A stretch of 64,000 bases of DNA from Sipunculus nudus (Eukaryota > Annelida > Sipuncula > Golfingiida > Sipunculidae), in contig CM049314.1 of the NCBI GenBank assembly GCA_026874595.1, forward strand, positions 69,950,300-70,014,299, given 5' to 3'. The translations under genes were made by a program, and so were the position numbers. A model generated the notes under the pieces. That model was given only the letters and a program-made list of their open reading frames with translations, did no database searches and was not told the origin of the DNA. Numbering within the stretch: the stretch's first letter is position 1; the number at the start of each line of letters is the position of its first letter. Shown here piece by piece: positions 1 to 12,720 of this stretch.

Positions 1-266
1 ACGACAAGGATACACAATCGGTGAAAATTCGGACGACACTGAACGGACGGGAGCCACACAATAGGTTAAACATATTTACCTACAATATATATAAACTTTC
101 GATTAGGATACAGCAATATTGTCATGTAAAAGCCATTCACCGCAAGATGGTTATAGCTCGAATATTACAAAAATTACAAAAGAAAGTTGTTAACATTTAA
201 AAATGGTTTCATCAAAAGGCAAAGATAGCAGTGCATCCTTTAATAAAAGGGAACTTAACACATTAC

Positions 267-679
267 TTTGTGGTCTTCGGACCTGTGGCAACCCATATCA
301 ACCCGGTCTTGGTCTTGGTTCCATACAATGCAACGGAAACGTTCCCATTTGTACTTCCTCTCTCCACAGCTGATGTCTTGATTTCCACCCCATAATCCCT
401 GCCTGATACATAAATTCTTGATATATTAGCATACGAACATTTGTGAAATGTGGAATAAAAACGAACTTTTGTTAAATACGGATTAAAATGACGAGTAAAT
501 GAAATAATATATAGATATAATAATAATAATAATAATAATAAATGTGGATTAAAACAAACATTGGATAAATACGGAATAAAAAATGATGAGTAAATGAAAT
601 ACAATAATTATAATAAAAATACTTCTAATAATAAAAATAATATTAATTAAATACTGATATTAATATTAATAACAGCATA

Positions 680-719
<40 letters not shown>

Positions 720-995
720 TCAGTATTGATAATAATAAAGATTAAATATAAAAATAGTATAATAATAGTAATAAAAATAAGCTATATACCTCGACTAAAA
801 CGTAAACTGATAAAGGGCCTATCATACTAATTTTTTGCTTTTTTGATGCTTTACGCCAGAGAATCCAAATAAAGAACAAGGCGGAGCATAAGATCAAGAA
901 ATTTAAATTGACACACCTGTTGCATTCAAACTTTTTAATAACAAAAAAGAGATTACTCCTCCCCTCACGAGTTTGAGTATATGTGTGCTGCTCAT
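267..995 (-). CDS. PLAT-PAN family copy 1 (5' part; runs off left edge)
   Basis: Two exons are seen. Exon 1 (complement 917-995) encodes 26 residues starting MSSTHILKLV, with a hydrophobic run ISFLLLKSLNA, and ends in phase 1 before a GTGTGT donor; it reads as a signal peptide. Exon 2 (complement 267-402, 136 bp) follows a TATCAG acceptor and ends in phase 2 before GTAATG. Its residues include YGVEIKTSAVERG, VSVALYGTKTKTG and GLIWVATG, the first strands of a PLAT/LH2-like domain. Length and phases equal those of the other five copies in the window. The remaining PLAT exons and any PAN exon would lie left of position 1; nothing like them is seen in 1-260. The start codon is chosen because it gives a clean hydrophobic leader in the same place as in copy 2, the closest relative. 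Function unknown; probably secreted. Confidence 0.72.
520..720. repeat. (AAT)n-rich tracts in intron 1 of copy 1
   Basis: Two runs of AAT/ATA trinucleotides (about 520-541 and 676-720) in very AT-rich sequence inside the intron between the two exons of copy 1. Confidence 0.8.
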
Positions 996-999
996 TGTG

Positions 1000-3900
1000 T
1001 TCAGCCTTGCCAGTATGAAAATAAAATAAAATATACATTGTCTTTTATAATAAACAATAGTTTACAATGTATTATTCTTGTTACAATTCATACATCATTT
1101 ATGTTATATATCACGTCGATCTCAATATCATTTGTATGATAAAATCTGAAATGAACTTATATCTTGTTGATGTGTTATTCTTATATCGTTAAAAAATTGT
1201 TGTGAGTGATCGCAGTGTCTTATGTGTCATATTAAAATTCTAAATGATCTTATATATCGTTGAAGTTCTATATACCTATATCGTCACACAGTCATGGAAT
1301 GGCAATGAATTTAAATAAAATCATATGACGAGTATTACAATTTGTTAATTAAACATTATTCAATCCAAAATTGATACACCTAAACCGATATTTCATGGTA
1401 GTTTATTGGTGTTACACAATCACATTTTCTTGAGGTTAATTAATTATTATATACTTACTTGTGCGCTGATGTTAAATCCTTAGTTTGCTGCGTTCAAGAC
1501 ACATATGTGCTCACACAGCGCCTGTCAGCTATTCATTTGATTGTGATTAACATAAAAGGCGTCTTCATATGTCCTGCGGTTTTATTCATGAGAGAATTCT
1601 TAGAAACTTCTGGCAGCTGTCTGTCTGCCACCGGCAATCAAATCGATTCCGTCTCTCTATTACATAGTATAAGATTTCATTGATCGCAGATGTCGATACA
1701 TGGATCAGACTTTACCTGTTCCAATTGAAAATTATTGTATCATCTCCTCGCCTCGGTATAAGCTTGAGGTATACAGTATGGATCCCAATGTCTATGTTTC
1801 ATGAGGGCCACCTCACGGGCAGAATAACACTGACTGCTCGATATGTCTTTGTCGACCGATCGGTCAATGTGTGAACCGATCGGGCCTCACATTAGTATAC
1901 ATCTCCCCGACCGTTAGATGTAAACAATGGCCACAAGTTCGGCCGGAAAGGAGATATTGACAAGAATATCAATGGATGTCTTTTGGATGAAAAGGTATGA
2001 TATATGGAATTCAGGACACAAGTTCAAGTAAAAAGAAAGGATCGATAAAGAACACAGCCGTGGTTATTAAACGTTTACAATACACATTTTTATATACATT
2101 TTATTTATTCTCCACTCCGTCCCGTTACAATGCACCGGTTGCACTTCCAAGTAACATATAATGAACATCGTCGTTTAACATACATACCTTTTAATTAACA
2201 GTGTACGTATGCCCTCTTTTGTTTAATATACAGAAATCATCAACAAAAAAGGGGAATGTAGTTATAATGTCCAAAAGTATTGTCTTTTATAAACTCAAGT
2301 GTTTAACGATCATTTTCTGAATTATTAAAATTTGTAACAATTCCTATAAATCTGGTTCTTGAACTTATTACAAGCTGCAGTATCAAAATTATTTTTTCCC
2401 AGAGTTTCCCTAATGTTATATGACTCAGCAAGGTAAGATATCTATGTGCATTTTACTCTGAGCCACTACACGTGTCATCCATGTAAATTTCCCGTGTTTA
2501 TTTTCCTGCTAGCATTAATGATGCAAGGTAAGATTAAGATACAGATAAAATATTATTCCAGGAACGGGCAGATGTTCTCTTTCATCCCAATCATTCTGTC
2601 ATCTACACGGTGACAGCCTACATTTAATTTTAGGACATTTCCTGTGAAGCAAGAACTTAGGTTTTCAGTGCAAAAGAATTTCGTTGACGTTTAATGAGGA
2701 CAGAGCTTTCAGCTTTCCTGTTTTAAAAGAGTCGTAAGCTCATGCTGATGTGAAATATATTGTTGCATACTTCTTCACAATAAAAGGGGTTATTGGTCAA
2801 TAAAGGACATATTGATAGACCCATTGGTGTTCATTATGTTGTGCAATGAATGTATGCGGCGAAGCATAGTTTCGTGGATACTATGATTTCAGCTGGCTTC
2901 AGTCGCCCCCATGTTGCAATTGTGGAGAACCACAGAGCACTTTTTGGATATGTTGGTCAAACAGTTTGCATTTCCCAAGATCTTGGATGCTTTATTTCGT
3001 AAATATAACGGATGGCGCTTCCTGCGATAGTTTTGTTGAGCGGCTATCCGAGCGTCTATTATGGATGAAAATCACATAACTCGGAAGTGATTAAATATAT
3101 TGGCCTGAAATTTGTTTTATTCAAAAGTGATTTGCAGTTACATGCATAAGCAAGTGGAAGTCTGAGAAATTTCTCAAAAGAGGAAAACCCGGGATTTTCT
3201 CGAAGTTATGTAATACATAAAGCCTGACTGGTGTTTTTTTTTTTGTTTCAATTAAATCCCGCATATTGTATTATTAAATTAGTGTATATTTAGATACACT
3301 TGATATGTGTATCCATAGGTAATGCAGAACCTTCATGTTTATATGAATGTGTTCCTGGTCGGTTCTCGACTTGATTTCGGGGCCGCGTAAGCAACTTTCA
3401 TATGTCCATACATGGGTTGAGCCTCATCAATTGAAATAGCAGTAGTTTCTGAAAATAGTTCACATAAGTTTTCACTTTGGAATTCGGAATGCCTTATAAA
3501 ATTAACTGATGTTTATCCTGCTGTCCTGGTGCAAATATTAGCACAGGATATTTTGCTGTAACTCCTTTTACTCTGAGTCAAAATGCCAGAAGCTCGGCTT
3601 CCTCGTCCGTCGGAGGAGAAACGTGAGACAATCGTTGTATTATCAACTGCAATGAAAGCACAAACATTATTTACATCAACATTATGTTATAAAAGTGACA
3701 TGTACGATTTATTATATTTAAACACGCATTTAAATTCAATAATCTTTGGAATCATGAAACGTGGAACATGAATATAATTGGCAATAGACCTTTTCCATGA
3801 ATATGCGCACTACACGTAACCGTAGGCTGATGTATTCAAAACCAGTGTGTAAGCATTGCATGTTTTACTTGAATAAAACAAGATACAGACCAGATCCCGA

Positions 3901-4347
3901 TAGGAACCACTACTTTCCAGATAGGATTTCAGAATACATTTTAGTTAAATTTTAGTATTTGAAATATTTTAAAATCTTTCTTTGTCAACAACAGCGACCC
4001 GAACGCATTGTGCCAGTAGTGGCCGTTAGATGCCGCTAGTGTCATGGAAAAGGTATATTACGTATTATATTCAAAAGTATACCATCGAGACTTGCATGAC
4101 TTATCGATGACGTCAATGAAATATTGTAAACAGCTGTTTTAATGAGTTTTGCGTATTTCCTTTTCAACACATTAGTTAACATTTTAACGATTTCCTGGCA
4201 TGAGTTTTAAAAAACCAGCCATACCTAAAATGTCTTACAAATGTTAAATAGAATTATTCTAACATCTGAATACTTGATTATTTTTTTTTTAATGTGATAA
4301 TCAAATTCAATCTTTCTTTCTCCATTTTAAAGTGATATTAGATCAAC
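1000..4347. other. Gene-free stretch with duplicated upstream block
   Basis: No convincing exon was found on either strand. The part at about 1560-1970 resembles 7140-7560: both contain TTGATCGCAG, GTCAATGTGTGAACCG and GACCG(A)T(C)GTTAGA in the same order. They lie at comparable distances upstream of copies 1 and 2, so the block probably duplicated together with those genes. A search of 2.0-4.3 kb for a minus-strand PAN exon for copy 2 found none. Confidence 0.5.
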
Positions 4348-5653
4348 TTATCTTCTAATGTTACGTGCATATTGGTCACAATTGTAAGAGTTATAACACC
4401 ATTGTTGCCAAAGAAAGTGAAAAATCATAATAAATGTCTGACCCGGCAAATGGTATAGCTTTTCTCCTTTTTTCTTTACGGTAGATGAGGTGCAGAAACA
4501 TGGTATATTCAACACGCGACCAGATGCCAGGTCCCTGATCTCAGCCTTTGAATTAAAAAAAGTTATATATTCAGCACACATATAGAATTACCTTCTCTCA
4601 AATACCCATATATAATTGTTAATTGGCTACTAAGGAAATATATTGTCTCTCTTGAAAGCGGATAACTGTATCTATATATATTGGTCCTGAGATGACTTGA
4701 CTGGATACCCTGATATCTTGTGCTTGTCGAAATTTGTATTGAAATATAAATGAGTGTTATCTATATTTAGTATCCATTTTAAGAGACCGGACTGTTGGAA
4801 GTTCCTGTGTGTATAGGCAAGAGTCAAACAGATCTGTCGAGCTTGTACGCCAATATGATAAATGCATATTGCTAATTATAAAAGGAGATAAAGAGCGGTT
4901 TATTCAATGGCTGTTTTTCAAGTGGTAACCAGTCAATCAATTTAGATTACTGATAATGATGCAGATATATATTGAAAACAAATGAGCAAATAAAAGTAAT
5001 AATGTTTATCACTTTTTTATCACTAAGCCTAAATAGAAGACAAAAAATATTATATAATCAGATGTCTTCTTGTTGCGTGGATAAGGAAACATATGTGTCA
5101 GCTAGATGTTTTTTACGAGACCATATTTATAAAGGTTGGATATTTTCTGCTAGAAGATGCAAGATACATATTTGGAATAGAGCATACACCGATAATACAG
5201 AATAGCACTAGGGATTAATCAGCTGTATATATAATCTACTCCAATATTGCAATGACTGTTTTCCCAGTCGATAAATCAGTATAACTGATAATTACAAATA
5301 AATAGATTGATAATATTTCCTTACGTAATCCAAAGCCCAGACATTTTTGCTGTTCATCTGCACATCGATTGCAAGTAGGTCACCAATGTCAACCTCAGGA
5401 GATAACGTGGCCCATTGCATACTGCAAAGAACACCGATTGTGTTATCTGTAAAGGACAGTTGATATAGTATACCACCACTCGGTTTAAAAAAGGCGAGTC
5501 GACAATTTCAGGGCAGACGAAGGTATTTCTGTTGATATTAAATTTCAATAAATAAATTGATTAGAAAAGATGTGTTCTCTAAATTTCCCAGTTCCATTCA
5601 ATTATTTGTTATAGCAACGCTTCTGTCATGTTCGAAATTTATCAATGTATTTT

Positions 5654-5724
<71 letters not shown>

Positions 5725-5766
5725 GTTCAAATACAAAATGTGACAATTGTGTATAATAAATAAACA

Positions 5767-5817
<51 letters not shown>

Positions 5818-6678
5818 CGAATACATTACTTTGCTCTCTTCGGGTCCTTGAACATCCATATCAATCCGGTCTTTGTCTTGGTTCCATAGAATGCAACGGA
5901 TACATCCGCATCCGAGGCTGCTAAGTCCGCATCTGTTGTCTTCAAGCCTACATTATAGTGGTTGCCTAAAAGAAACGCCACCACCCCGAATAAAAACGTG
6001 TTGCAACATAAAAAGATGGCAAGGTTTAATTACTGTTTAAGACACAAGAAGCGGACTTTTGCTAAAGTTTCGGGAAAATAAAAAATCGCCCCAGTTTATG
6101 AAACGGAGCATATAATCAATACGAAATTCAATTACATGCTTTTATTTATAATTTTAAGGAATCGATGCAAGAGTAGAAATTAAATAATTAGGGAGGATTT
6201 TAATTGTACTCATCTGAATCTACCAAATGAAAGGGGCGTTTCCTTAAACCAACGTCTTTGTTTGTTTTGCACTACTTCGTCAAAATTGGTATACGGATTG
6301 ATATTGAATCAATTAAATCGGTTAAATTCATGTTCTGTGGTGGAGTTAAATGTATGTCTACGAAAAATATCAAAATATTTCTGAAGCCAGAATCTAATTC
6401 ATTCAGAAACAATTCAATTTTTTTTTTATACTTGTTCTCATACTTATTCATGAAAAAGACAACGTTAACATTTTTTAACTTATATTGATCAATTTATATG
6501 GACAAATGGAAGCTTATTTTGTTGATATATGGCGGGATGATACTAATATAAAAACAAAATGGAAACTTCAAGAAATTAAAGTTGACAAACCTGATGCATT
6601 CATACTTTTAAATAATAACACAAAGATTATCCCTCCCGTCAGCAACTGGGCGTAATGTCTGCCGTGTATTGTTGCCAT
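4348..6678 (-). CDS. PLAT-only member of the family, copy 2
   Basis: Four exons on the complement: 6591-6678 (signal peptide, MATIHGRHYAQ then IIFVLLFKSMNAS), 5830-5965 (PLAT part 1, HYNVGLKTTDADL and VSVAFYGTKTKTG), 5325-5421 (PLAT part 2, VDIGDLLAIDVQMN and VWALDY), 4348-4545 (PLAT part 3, AEIRDLASGRVLNIPCFC). Splice sites are TTTTAG, TTGCAG and CAAAG acceptors with GTTTGT, GTAATG and GTAAGG donors; phases 1-2-0 match the other copies. Joined length is 172 residues. Unlike copies 3-6, the fourth exon does not splice at LYHL but runs on about 28 residues (QTFIMIFHFL and beyond) to a TAA, and no PAN exon was found to its left. An ATTAAA lies about 60 bases past the stop. It is therefore either a PLAT-only paralogue or a copy that lost its last exon. 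Predicted secreted; role unknown. Confidence 0.68.
5658..5814. repeat. (TA)n-(GA)n-(TA)n compound microsatellite
   Basis: (AT)n at about 5658-5692, (GA)n at 5693-5723, then (TA)n at 5769-5814, in the intron just downstream of PLAT exon 1 of copy 2. Open frames crossing it are artefacts of the repeat. Confidence 0.95.
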
Positions 6679-7628
6679 TATTACCTTTAAAAAAAAAAAA
6701 AGAAAATATTTCCCTTCAGTACATTCCCTTTTTTACATCCAGGAACTATTTCCTATATAAATCGGATAAAATGTAGCATTTAAAATATCAAATTTTAGTT
6801 TAATTTATATATTGTTGATGGTGTTTCCCACATATCGTATCAGTTGTATCACAAAAATGTATTTGAGAGGCAAATGAAAATAAATCATATTGCAGTAACT
6901 GGTACTTTTTATTAACACATACAACCAATGTTATAATTTAGCTAGTTACATTGTTTTAGCTGACAGTGAATTTAAATTGTTTTCCGATATTTCTAAAACC
7001 AAGGCTTCTGGTTGTATAAGTCGTGCTCTTTTAATATTCTTACACAATGACATTCATTTAGATGTAGGATTTACTATAAACTTACTGTACCGTTGACGTT
7101 ATTCCATAGTTTGTACCATTAAGGATATGTTTGTGGTCATCCTGCGCCTTCAGAGGGTCCGCATATTATGTATGGCATCAAAGGTTCTAAACGTCACCAA
7201 TGCCTTTATTCATAGACCCTTAGAGTTCATCAATCCCGCCTCTCTTTCACTTAATATAATGTATAATTGATCGCAGGTATCAATAAATGGATAAGATTTT
7301 ATCTATTTCAAATGAGAGGAGGTTTTTTATCTTTTTCTCCCCCGCCAATATATGCCTCAGGTAGTATGAATATCATAAGCTTCAAATTACAACAATATAG
7401 CAGACATTCGATAAATCATTGTCGCTCAACCAGTCAATGTGTGAACCGGCGGTGCAATGTATAAGGACCTATTTGACCGATCGTTAGACTTATTGTGTCC
7501 GCAGGAAGGTATGAGCAGAAATGCCAATGGCGTCTTGTGGACAAATATGGCCGGTTGGAAATGGGTTAACGAGTTCATGTAAACAAAGAATATTGATAAG
7601 GATCACTGTTTAATACATAATTAATATA
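6679..7628. other. Upstream flank of copy 2
   Basis: No exon seen. About 7140-7560 is the partner of the duplicated block at 1560-1970 upstream of copy 1. The shared TATA-type promoter motif of copies 3-6 was not found here. Confidence 0.4.
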
Positions 7629-8715
7629 CACTCTAACCTCTTTCATTCGCCCCTTGTTTATCCGCCAACCTCGCCTACCGCCTACGAATGACAAAGTCCC
7701 GATTTCCTTACTACTTATTTACCTCGTTCATTTGCCAGCCTCGCTATCTGCCATCCGCCAGGTGTTTTTTTTACCCCAATGTGCTACATTCCCTTGATCA
7801 TTCGCCAACTTTCTGATTCCAACTTAAGACAAGTCGGGAATATTTCATGAAGCCGGTGTTAATTACAATAAAGGGGTTTGTTTTAAGTTTTTTAAGCTTT
7901 TTGTCAATTTGTTTGTTCTAATCTCCTGCCTGTATAAACATCGGCAACTGTTGAAAACACAGGTAATACCAAGGGGTGATCAGCCAAAGGAAACAGATCT
8001 GCAGGACGGTCCAGAAGCAAACAGTATCCTTCCGCTTCTACAAAGAGTTACGGATAGCCTGAGGATTGACCACAGTGCACGTATGTCTCCTCAGGAATTC
8101 GTCAATGCTGATCAGAACATCGGAACGGCACAATCTTTGAGCGATCAAGATATCGTGGAAACAGTGACAGGCAGTGATGATACAGCCAGTCCGACCTGTG
8201 ATCCTGAGGAAATAGTTTCCCAACCGCCAGGCCATGAAGACCGTCTTGCGATATTTCGAGATCTCGAACTTCAGCGAACAGTCCGATATTGACCCATTTT
8301 ACAGGATGGACCAAAGAATATCAGCTCTTCAGTCAAAAGCTGGTAAACAATGCTCCGTTACGGAATTCTTTTGGGGCTGACTCGGATGAAAGAGAAACGG
8401 CACAAGGAGAACATGGAGAGTTTTATATTTTTACCGTTTATGTTATACATGTGTATCTTTGAAAATACTTTGTACACACTGTATTTTTCTGTAGTTATTT
8501 GTAAATTGTTCTTTCTCTGTGAATAAAGTTATAATATTTGTACACAGTTTTAGAATGTTGTTTTAATATGACTAGCTACAGACGAGCCTAATAAATGCCC
8601 GATTTTAACTACCCTGCCCATCCCATTTGGAACCCCCCCCCCTTGATCAACCGCCACCCTCGCTTACCTCCAGAAAATTCCCCGGTCCCAAAGTTGGCGA
8701 ATGAAAGAGGTAAAA

Positions 8716-8718
<3 letters not shown>
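7629..8718 (+). mobile_element. Tigger/pogo-like DNA transposon, internally deleted
   Basis: The ends are inverted repeats of about 23 bases: CACTCTAACCTCTTTCATTC at the left and, read on the complement from the right, CAGTTTTACCTCTTTCATTC. Both are flanked by TA, the target duplication of the Tc1/mariner superfamily. Degenerate copies of the ATTCGCCAACCTCGCC subterminal pattern recur inside both ends. Total length is about 1.09 kb, against roughly 2-3 kb for a full element, so most of the transposase is gone. The right TA runs straight into a (TA)n tract. Assignment to Tigger/pogo rests on end sequence and on the remnant protein inside. Confidence 0.68.
7930..8292 (+). pseudogene. Remnant of Tigger-like transposase C-terminus
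   Basis: An open frame inside the element reads KHRQLLKTQVIPRGDQPKE, later MSPQEFVNADQNIGTA and LSDQDIVETVTGSDD, ending LELQRTVRY before a TGA. The acidic tail with a D-x-I-V-E motif after a spaced F-x-N-A-D resembles the region after the DDE catalytic core in Tigger/jerky-type transposases. The helix-turn-helix DNA-binding part and the catalytic acidic triad are absent. Not a host gene. Confidence 0.45.

Positions 8719-8774
<56 letters not shown>
8719..8774. repeat. (TA)n microsatellite
   Basis: About 56 bases of TA directly abutting the right end of the Tigger-like element; probably expanded from or at its TA target duplication. Confidence 0.95.
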
Positions 8775-8834
8775 ATCTTTGGTAGCCCATTTGCGAAGGG
8801 AGAATTATCGCGAAAATAAAACCTTCGTGAATTA

Positions 8835-8905
8835 AGCCGCGTTCGCACCTATCTGTTTTTATCCTTCCGCACCCGGTTCCGTCATCCCTCATAGTTCATT
8901 TCTGG

Positions 8906-9003
<98 letters not shown>

Positions 9004-10616
9004 CTGTGTCCATCTAGATTCCAGTGGGAAAAGTCACTTATGTCCTAAAATTGTGTTTGTGTGTATTTGGTGTTGTTGGGGGGGGGGGGGCGTCCAGGCC
9101 ACAAAAAAATTATCTGAAACCCTAAAAAAGTTTATGGCGGCTGACAAAAAGGCGGGGATCCGCCTTGGATCTTCTTATGAGTAATGATAATCTTTATATA
9201 AATATTACGCTCCCGAGGCAGCGGGAATCTTACGCTTCTAAAGAAGCAACTGATTTTCACGTTGCCAGCTTTGACCGTTTATGACATATTTAGACACCAG
9301 ATGGCGGTTCGTTGTCCGCTGAAAATCACGTGCGTATGGTGTGACAAGCAGCCAACCAGATGCCAATAAACAAACACTCGACAGGCATCCTGGCTCCGCC
9401 CATAGCTGCGCTTCAAGCGCCGCTTGATGAGTTTATGGTCGAATTTTAATTGCTCCCTCTGCATTCTCGCATCATCGACCGATTCGATTATGACATTATG
9501 ACTGTGTTAGCGTAGCCATGTACCTTTTGTCTGCAGAACTGAAACCAGCCAGCGAGGTGTTCACGCAGCCTTTGTTGTTACGTTTCGTTTGAATTACAGC
9601 TAACCGGCCGGGCAACCTTTGTGCCCAAGGCCCTAAGCAAACCACGCCTGCGGCAGTTCCCTCCGAGCCTGTGACCTGTTCAGATGGTTACCAGGATGAT
9701 GACCTGTCACTTTAAAACAAAATGAACATGATTGGCTCCGTGTGTTCCTCGCTTGGCCGTGTCTTCCAGCACAAGGTCTCATCTGATTGAACAAAAATAC
9801 AGTGCTCCCCTCTGGTGTAGCAATTCAGGATACGAGGTCATAACAAACAGCGCTTACCATATAGGCAGTTGGCCTATAGTTAAAGCGCTGTGTAAAGAGC
9901 GTATATAAAAAAATAATTTAAACTCATAGAACTGAGGTTTAGAACTGTGATTTAAAATGGGACCAATTTCACCTCCGTGTCTCTGTGACCGAATTCATCC
10001 TGAAAGCCCCGTTTCAACAAGGATGCTTAAATTATTCTCCATACATATTTAATGTGATTAAACTATGCTAAAATGATATATATATATTGTATATATATAT
10101 ATAGATTATATTATATATAATATGCTATACTTATGGACTTACTAGTAAATATTTTCATAGGCCCTACCTTATTAGTCTTTATTCCACATTACCCGGCGTC
10201 CGATCCTTTGATGACTTGTATGATTCTTCAATGCTTAAATTATATAAATTAATAATTTAAAAGCTTTTGTGAGCGGTATTGTAAAACATTGAATTCTAAG
10301 ACGCAAGTTCCAACCTTTCATACTGAAATTCAACCGCTTTTTGCATTTTCTATCAAGGGGAAGATAAAATGATATTCCTGAATAACCCCGATATATAACG
10401 TCATGTAAGGGCCGGAATGTCGTCCGCACCCATCGTCCGCTACCGTCGTGAATCGGCCGCGAACCGATATGTGCGGACAGTGATGTAATTGCGGATGCGG
10501 AAGCGGATACGTGTGAATACACTTTGTATTTTTAACCGAGTCGAATTTGACGGAAGATGTATGACGAAAGCGGGTGCGTGTATGGAAGAAAAAAAAAGGA
10601 AAGGTGTGAACGCCTC
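8835..10616. mobile_element. Harbinger-like non-autonomous DNA element
   Basis: The left end reads AGCCGCGTTCGCACC after TTA; the right end reads GGTGTGAACGCCTC before TTA. These are imperfect inverted repeats with a 3-bp TTA direct repeat, as in PIF/Harbinger elements. Further in, matching inverted segments recur: CCGCACCCGGTTCCGTCAT at about 8865 and, on the complement, GCACCCGCTTTCGTCAT at about 10560-10578. The 1.78-kb interior holds no transposase-like frame. It is more GC-rich than its surroundings at 9.2-9.8 kb, with a G-run near 9080. It could also be two neighbouring short elements rather than one long one. Confidence 0.45.
8906..9001. repeat. (CT)n-(AT)n-(AG)n palindromic microsatellite
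   Basis: (CT)n at 8906-8928, (AT)n at 8929-8960, (AG)n at 8961-9001. The CT and AG arms are complementary, so the whole tract is self-complementary and could form a long hairpin. Confidence 0.95.
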
Positions 10617-12654
10617 TTAAGGGCCCAATCGTTGAAGGTAAGTTGAAAAGTAAAAAACTGATATATCATATAAAGGATAACATATCTTGTATGTTCAAAT
10701 ACTGATATTATAAATTATGTCGGATCTTTCATATCATCTGCCATTAATTACTAATTATTTAAACTCGTTTGTTATTTTCTGGGTCCTCATTCAATGAGTA
10801 ACTGTTGTTCCCATCCTAAAATTATCTGGTTTAGGGCCACTATGTTTTACACTGTACAATGTTTACTGTTTTAATATGCTTATCAAATTAATTTGAATTG
10901 TAAATGGAAAATATTAACTTTTTATACTTTTTTATTTCAGTTAATAATATATGTATTATTTGACTTGAGCTCCACTTCCATACATATATTTCAAAGAGTT
11001 TTATAAATTCTCATTTGCTTTATTTACCTGCATATAATTTATTTATTTACATGTCACAGTAAAGATACTAATACTTTGACCACCATGGGAAAACAAGAGG
11101 CTCCTGTGTATTTCATGTAGTCCATAAAATTCTAAAGTCAACACCGAGTTTGTAGGTTTTGAGATATTTTAAAAAAAAGTTATAAACGAAAAATTGAAAT
11201 CTTGCCTCCTTTATATCATTTATTACATATGCTATGGTTTTACGTAAATATTCACTAAATTAATTTAAGCTAAGCGTCAATGTAAAAACGTTATGACATG
11301 GATGTTACAACTATATGACTTAAACGTAATGATGACATGACGTGAATGTAACAACGTTTAGACTTTTAAAGTAATAACGTTATGAATGTATTTACGAAGA
11401 GTATGCGGCCTAGTATTCTACCGAAAGATACCATAAATGATCCCTATCAATCCACCACGAGACAAATACGGTTAATTTTGTGAACACCTTGAGAAAGATA
11501 TCAAGGTTAGGAAAGCTAAGGTTTGGACAGTCCTAAATAGTATAAAGACGGCCCTGAACTCTAGGATTTCACCAGATACCGAGCTCAGCTACTTTGCAAA
11601 GGCCGAAACGATTCTGATCTACATCTCTGAGATCTAGATGCTCAGTTTCCAACTCCAAAAACTGTAATAAAGTGGGCTCATCACCAATATAGCATGTTGA
11701 ATCAACAGGGAAAATAGCTACTTCCGATTAAAACAAATCTATGCCTGCCAAATATTGCGTTGAAACCGCATGCTTTTACCTGTAAACGAGTATTAAAAAC
11801 AGTGTAGGCGGCGCAATCACAGTTGTCAACATAAACAGCGCAGGGGATACCTAGAGCGATTGACAGAACTTTTTTGCCATGCCCATAGAAGTTCTCCCAA
11901 TCAAAACGGTTACTCTAAATGCGTTAACTACAGTCTCAAATCCAGGCAAAATTTGTATACTAACGGAGATCATTACTCTTCATGGCTCACCTGCATGTTA
12001 GTCCCACTGTTAGAGAAGTTAATTTTTCTACGTTTTCTACTCACCACGTCCCTGTTCAGGCCCCCAGAACAGGCCATACTATCACAATTACATACAAAGC
12101 TGTTCTTTGAACACATCCGTGAGATGTACCATGCTAGGTCGCCGGTATGCAAAGGAAAAAATAAACATAAACGTAAGTGATGTGATAAATTTTAATGAAG
12201 TATAATATAAAAAGGGATAATTATTCAAAAATATAGTTATATATAAGCATAATAACATATAGACAATTCATGATAATGATAATTATATAACAATACAATA
12301 AAATGCAAACGAATAATTTGAAGTAAGATACAGTAAACTAATTCAGAGAATAAAAAACTTTAAAAGAAGGAGTAATTGAAATATATTATGAAAAGTCAAA
12401 AAAATTAAACGGTAGGCAAATTAAAAGAAAATATAGTCCAAAATAATAATAATAATAATAAAGATAATAAAAATAATAATAATAGGTAAAATAATTAATA
12501 GAAATAATACTAAAGAAAAAAAGTGAAAAGTAGATAAGAATGAAGTGACAGTAACAATATAGCAAAAATAAAGGGGAAAGAAAAAGTTTGCGTGATCACC
12601 AGCAGCTAGAAGGGGTTATTATAAAACAGGGATTAATGCTTCTTGTGTGCCAGG

Positions 12655-12720
<66 letters not shown>

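Noticed and set aside
742-1038. 98-residue minus-strand ORF
   Set aside because: The true leader exon of copy 1 (917-995) overlaps it in another frame and has the family start, length and donor.
5557-5859. Open frames of Tyr/Ile and Arg/Glu repeats on both strands
   Set aside because: They are translations of (TA)n and (GA)n microsatellites, not genes.
8595-8892. ORFs crossing the (TA)n at 8.72 kb
   Set aside because: Translation of the right end of the Tigger-like element and a microsatellite.
11860-12180. 106-residue ORF with a GTAAGTG at its end
   Set aside because: No ATG start, no domain motif and no partner exon; composition suggests an old repeat.
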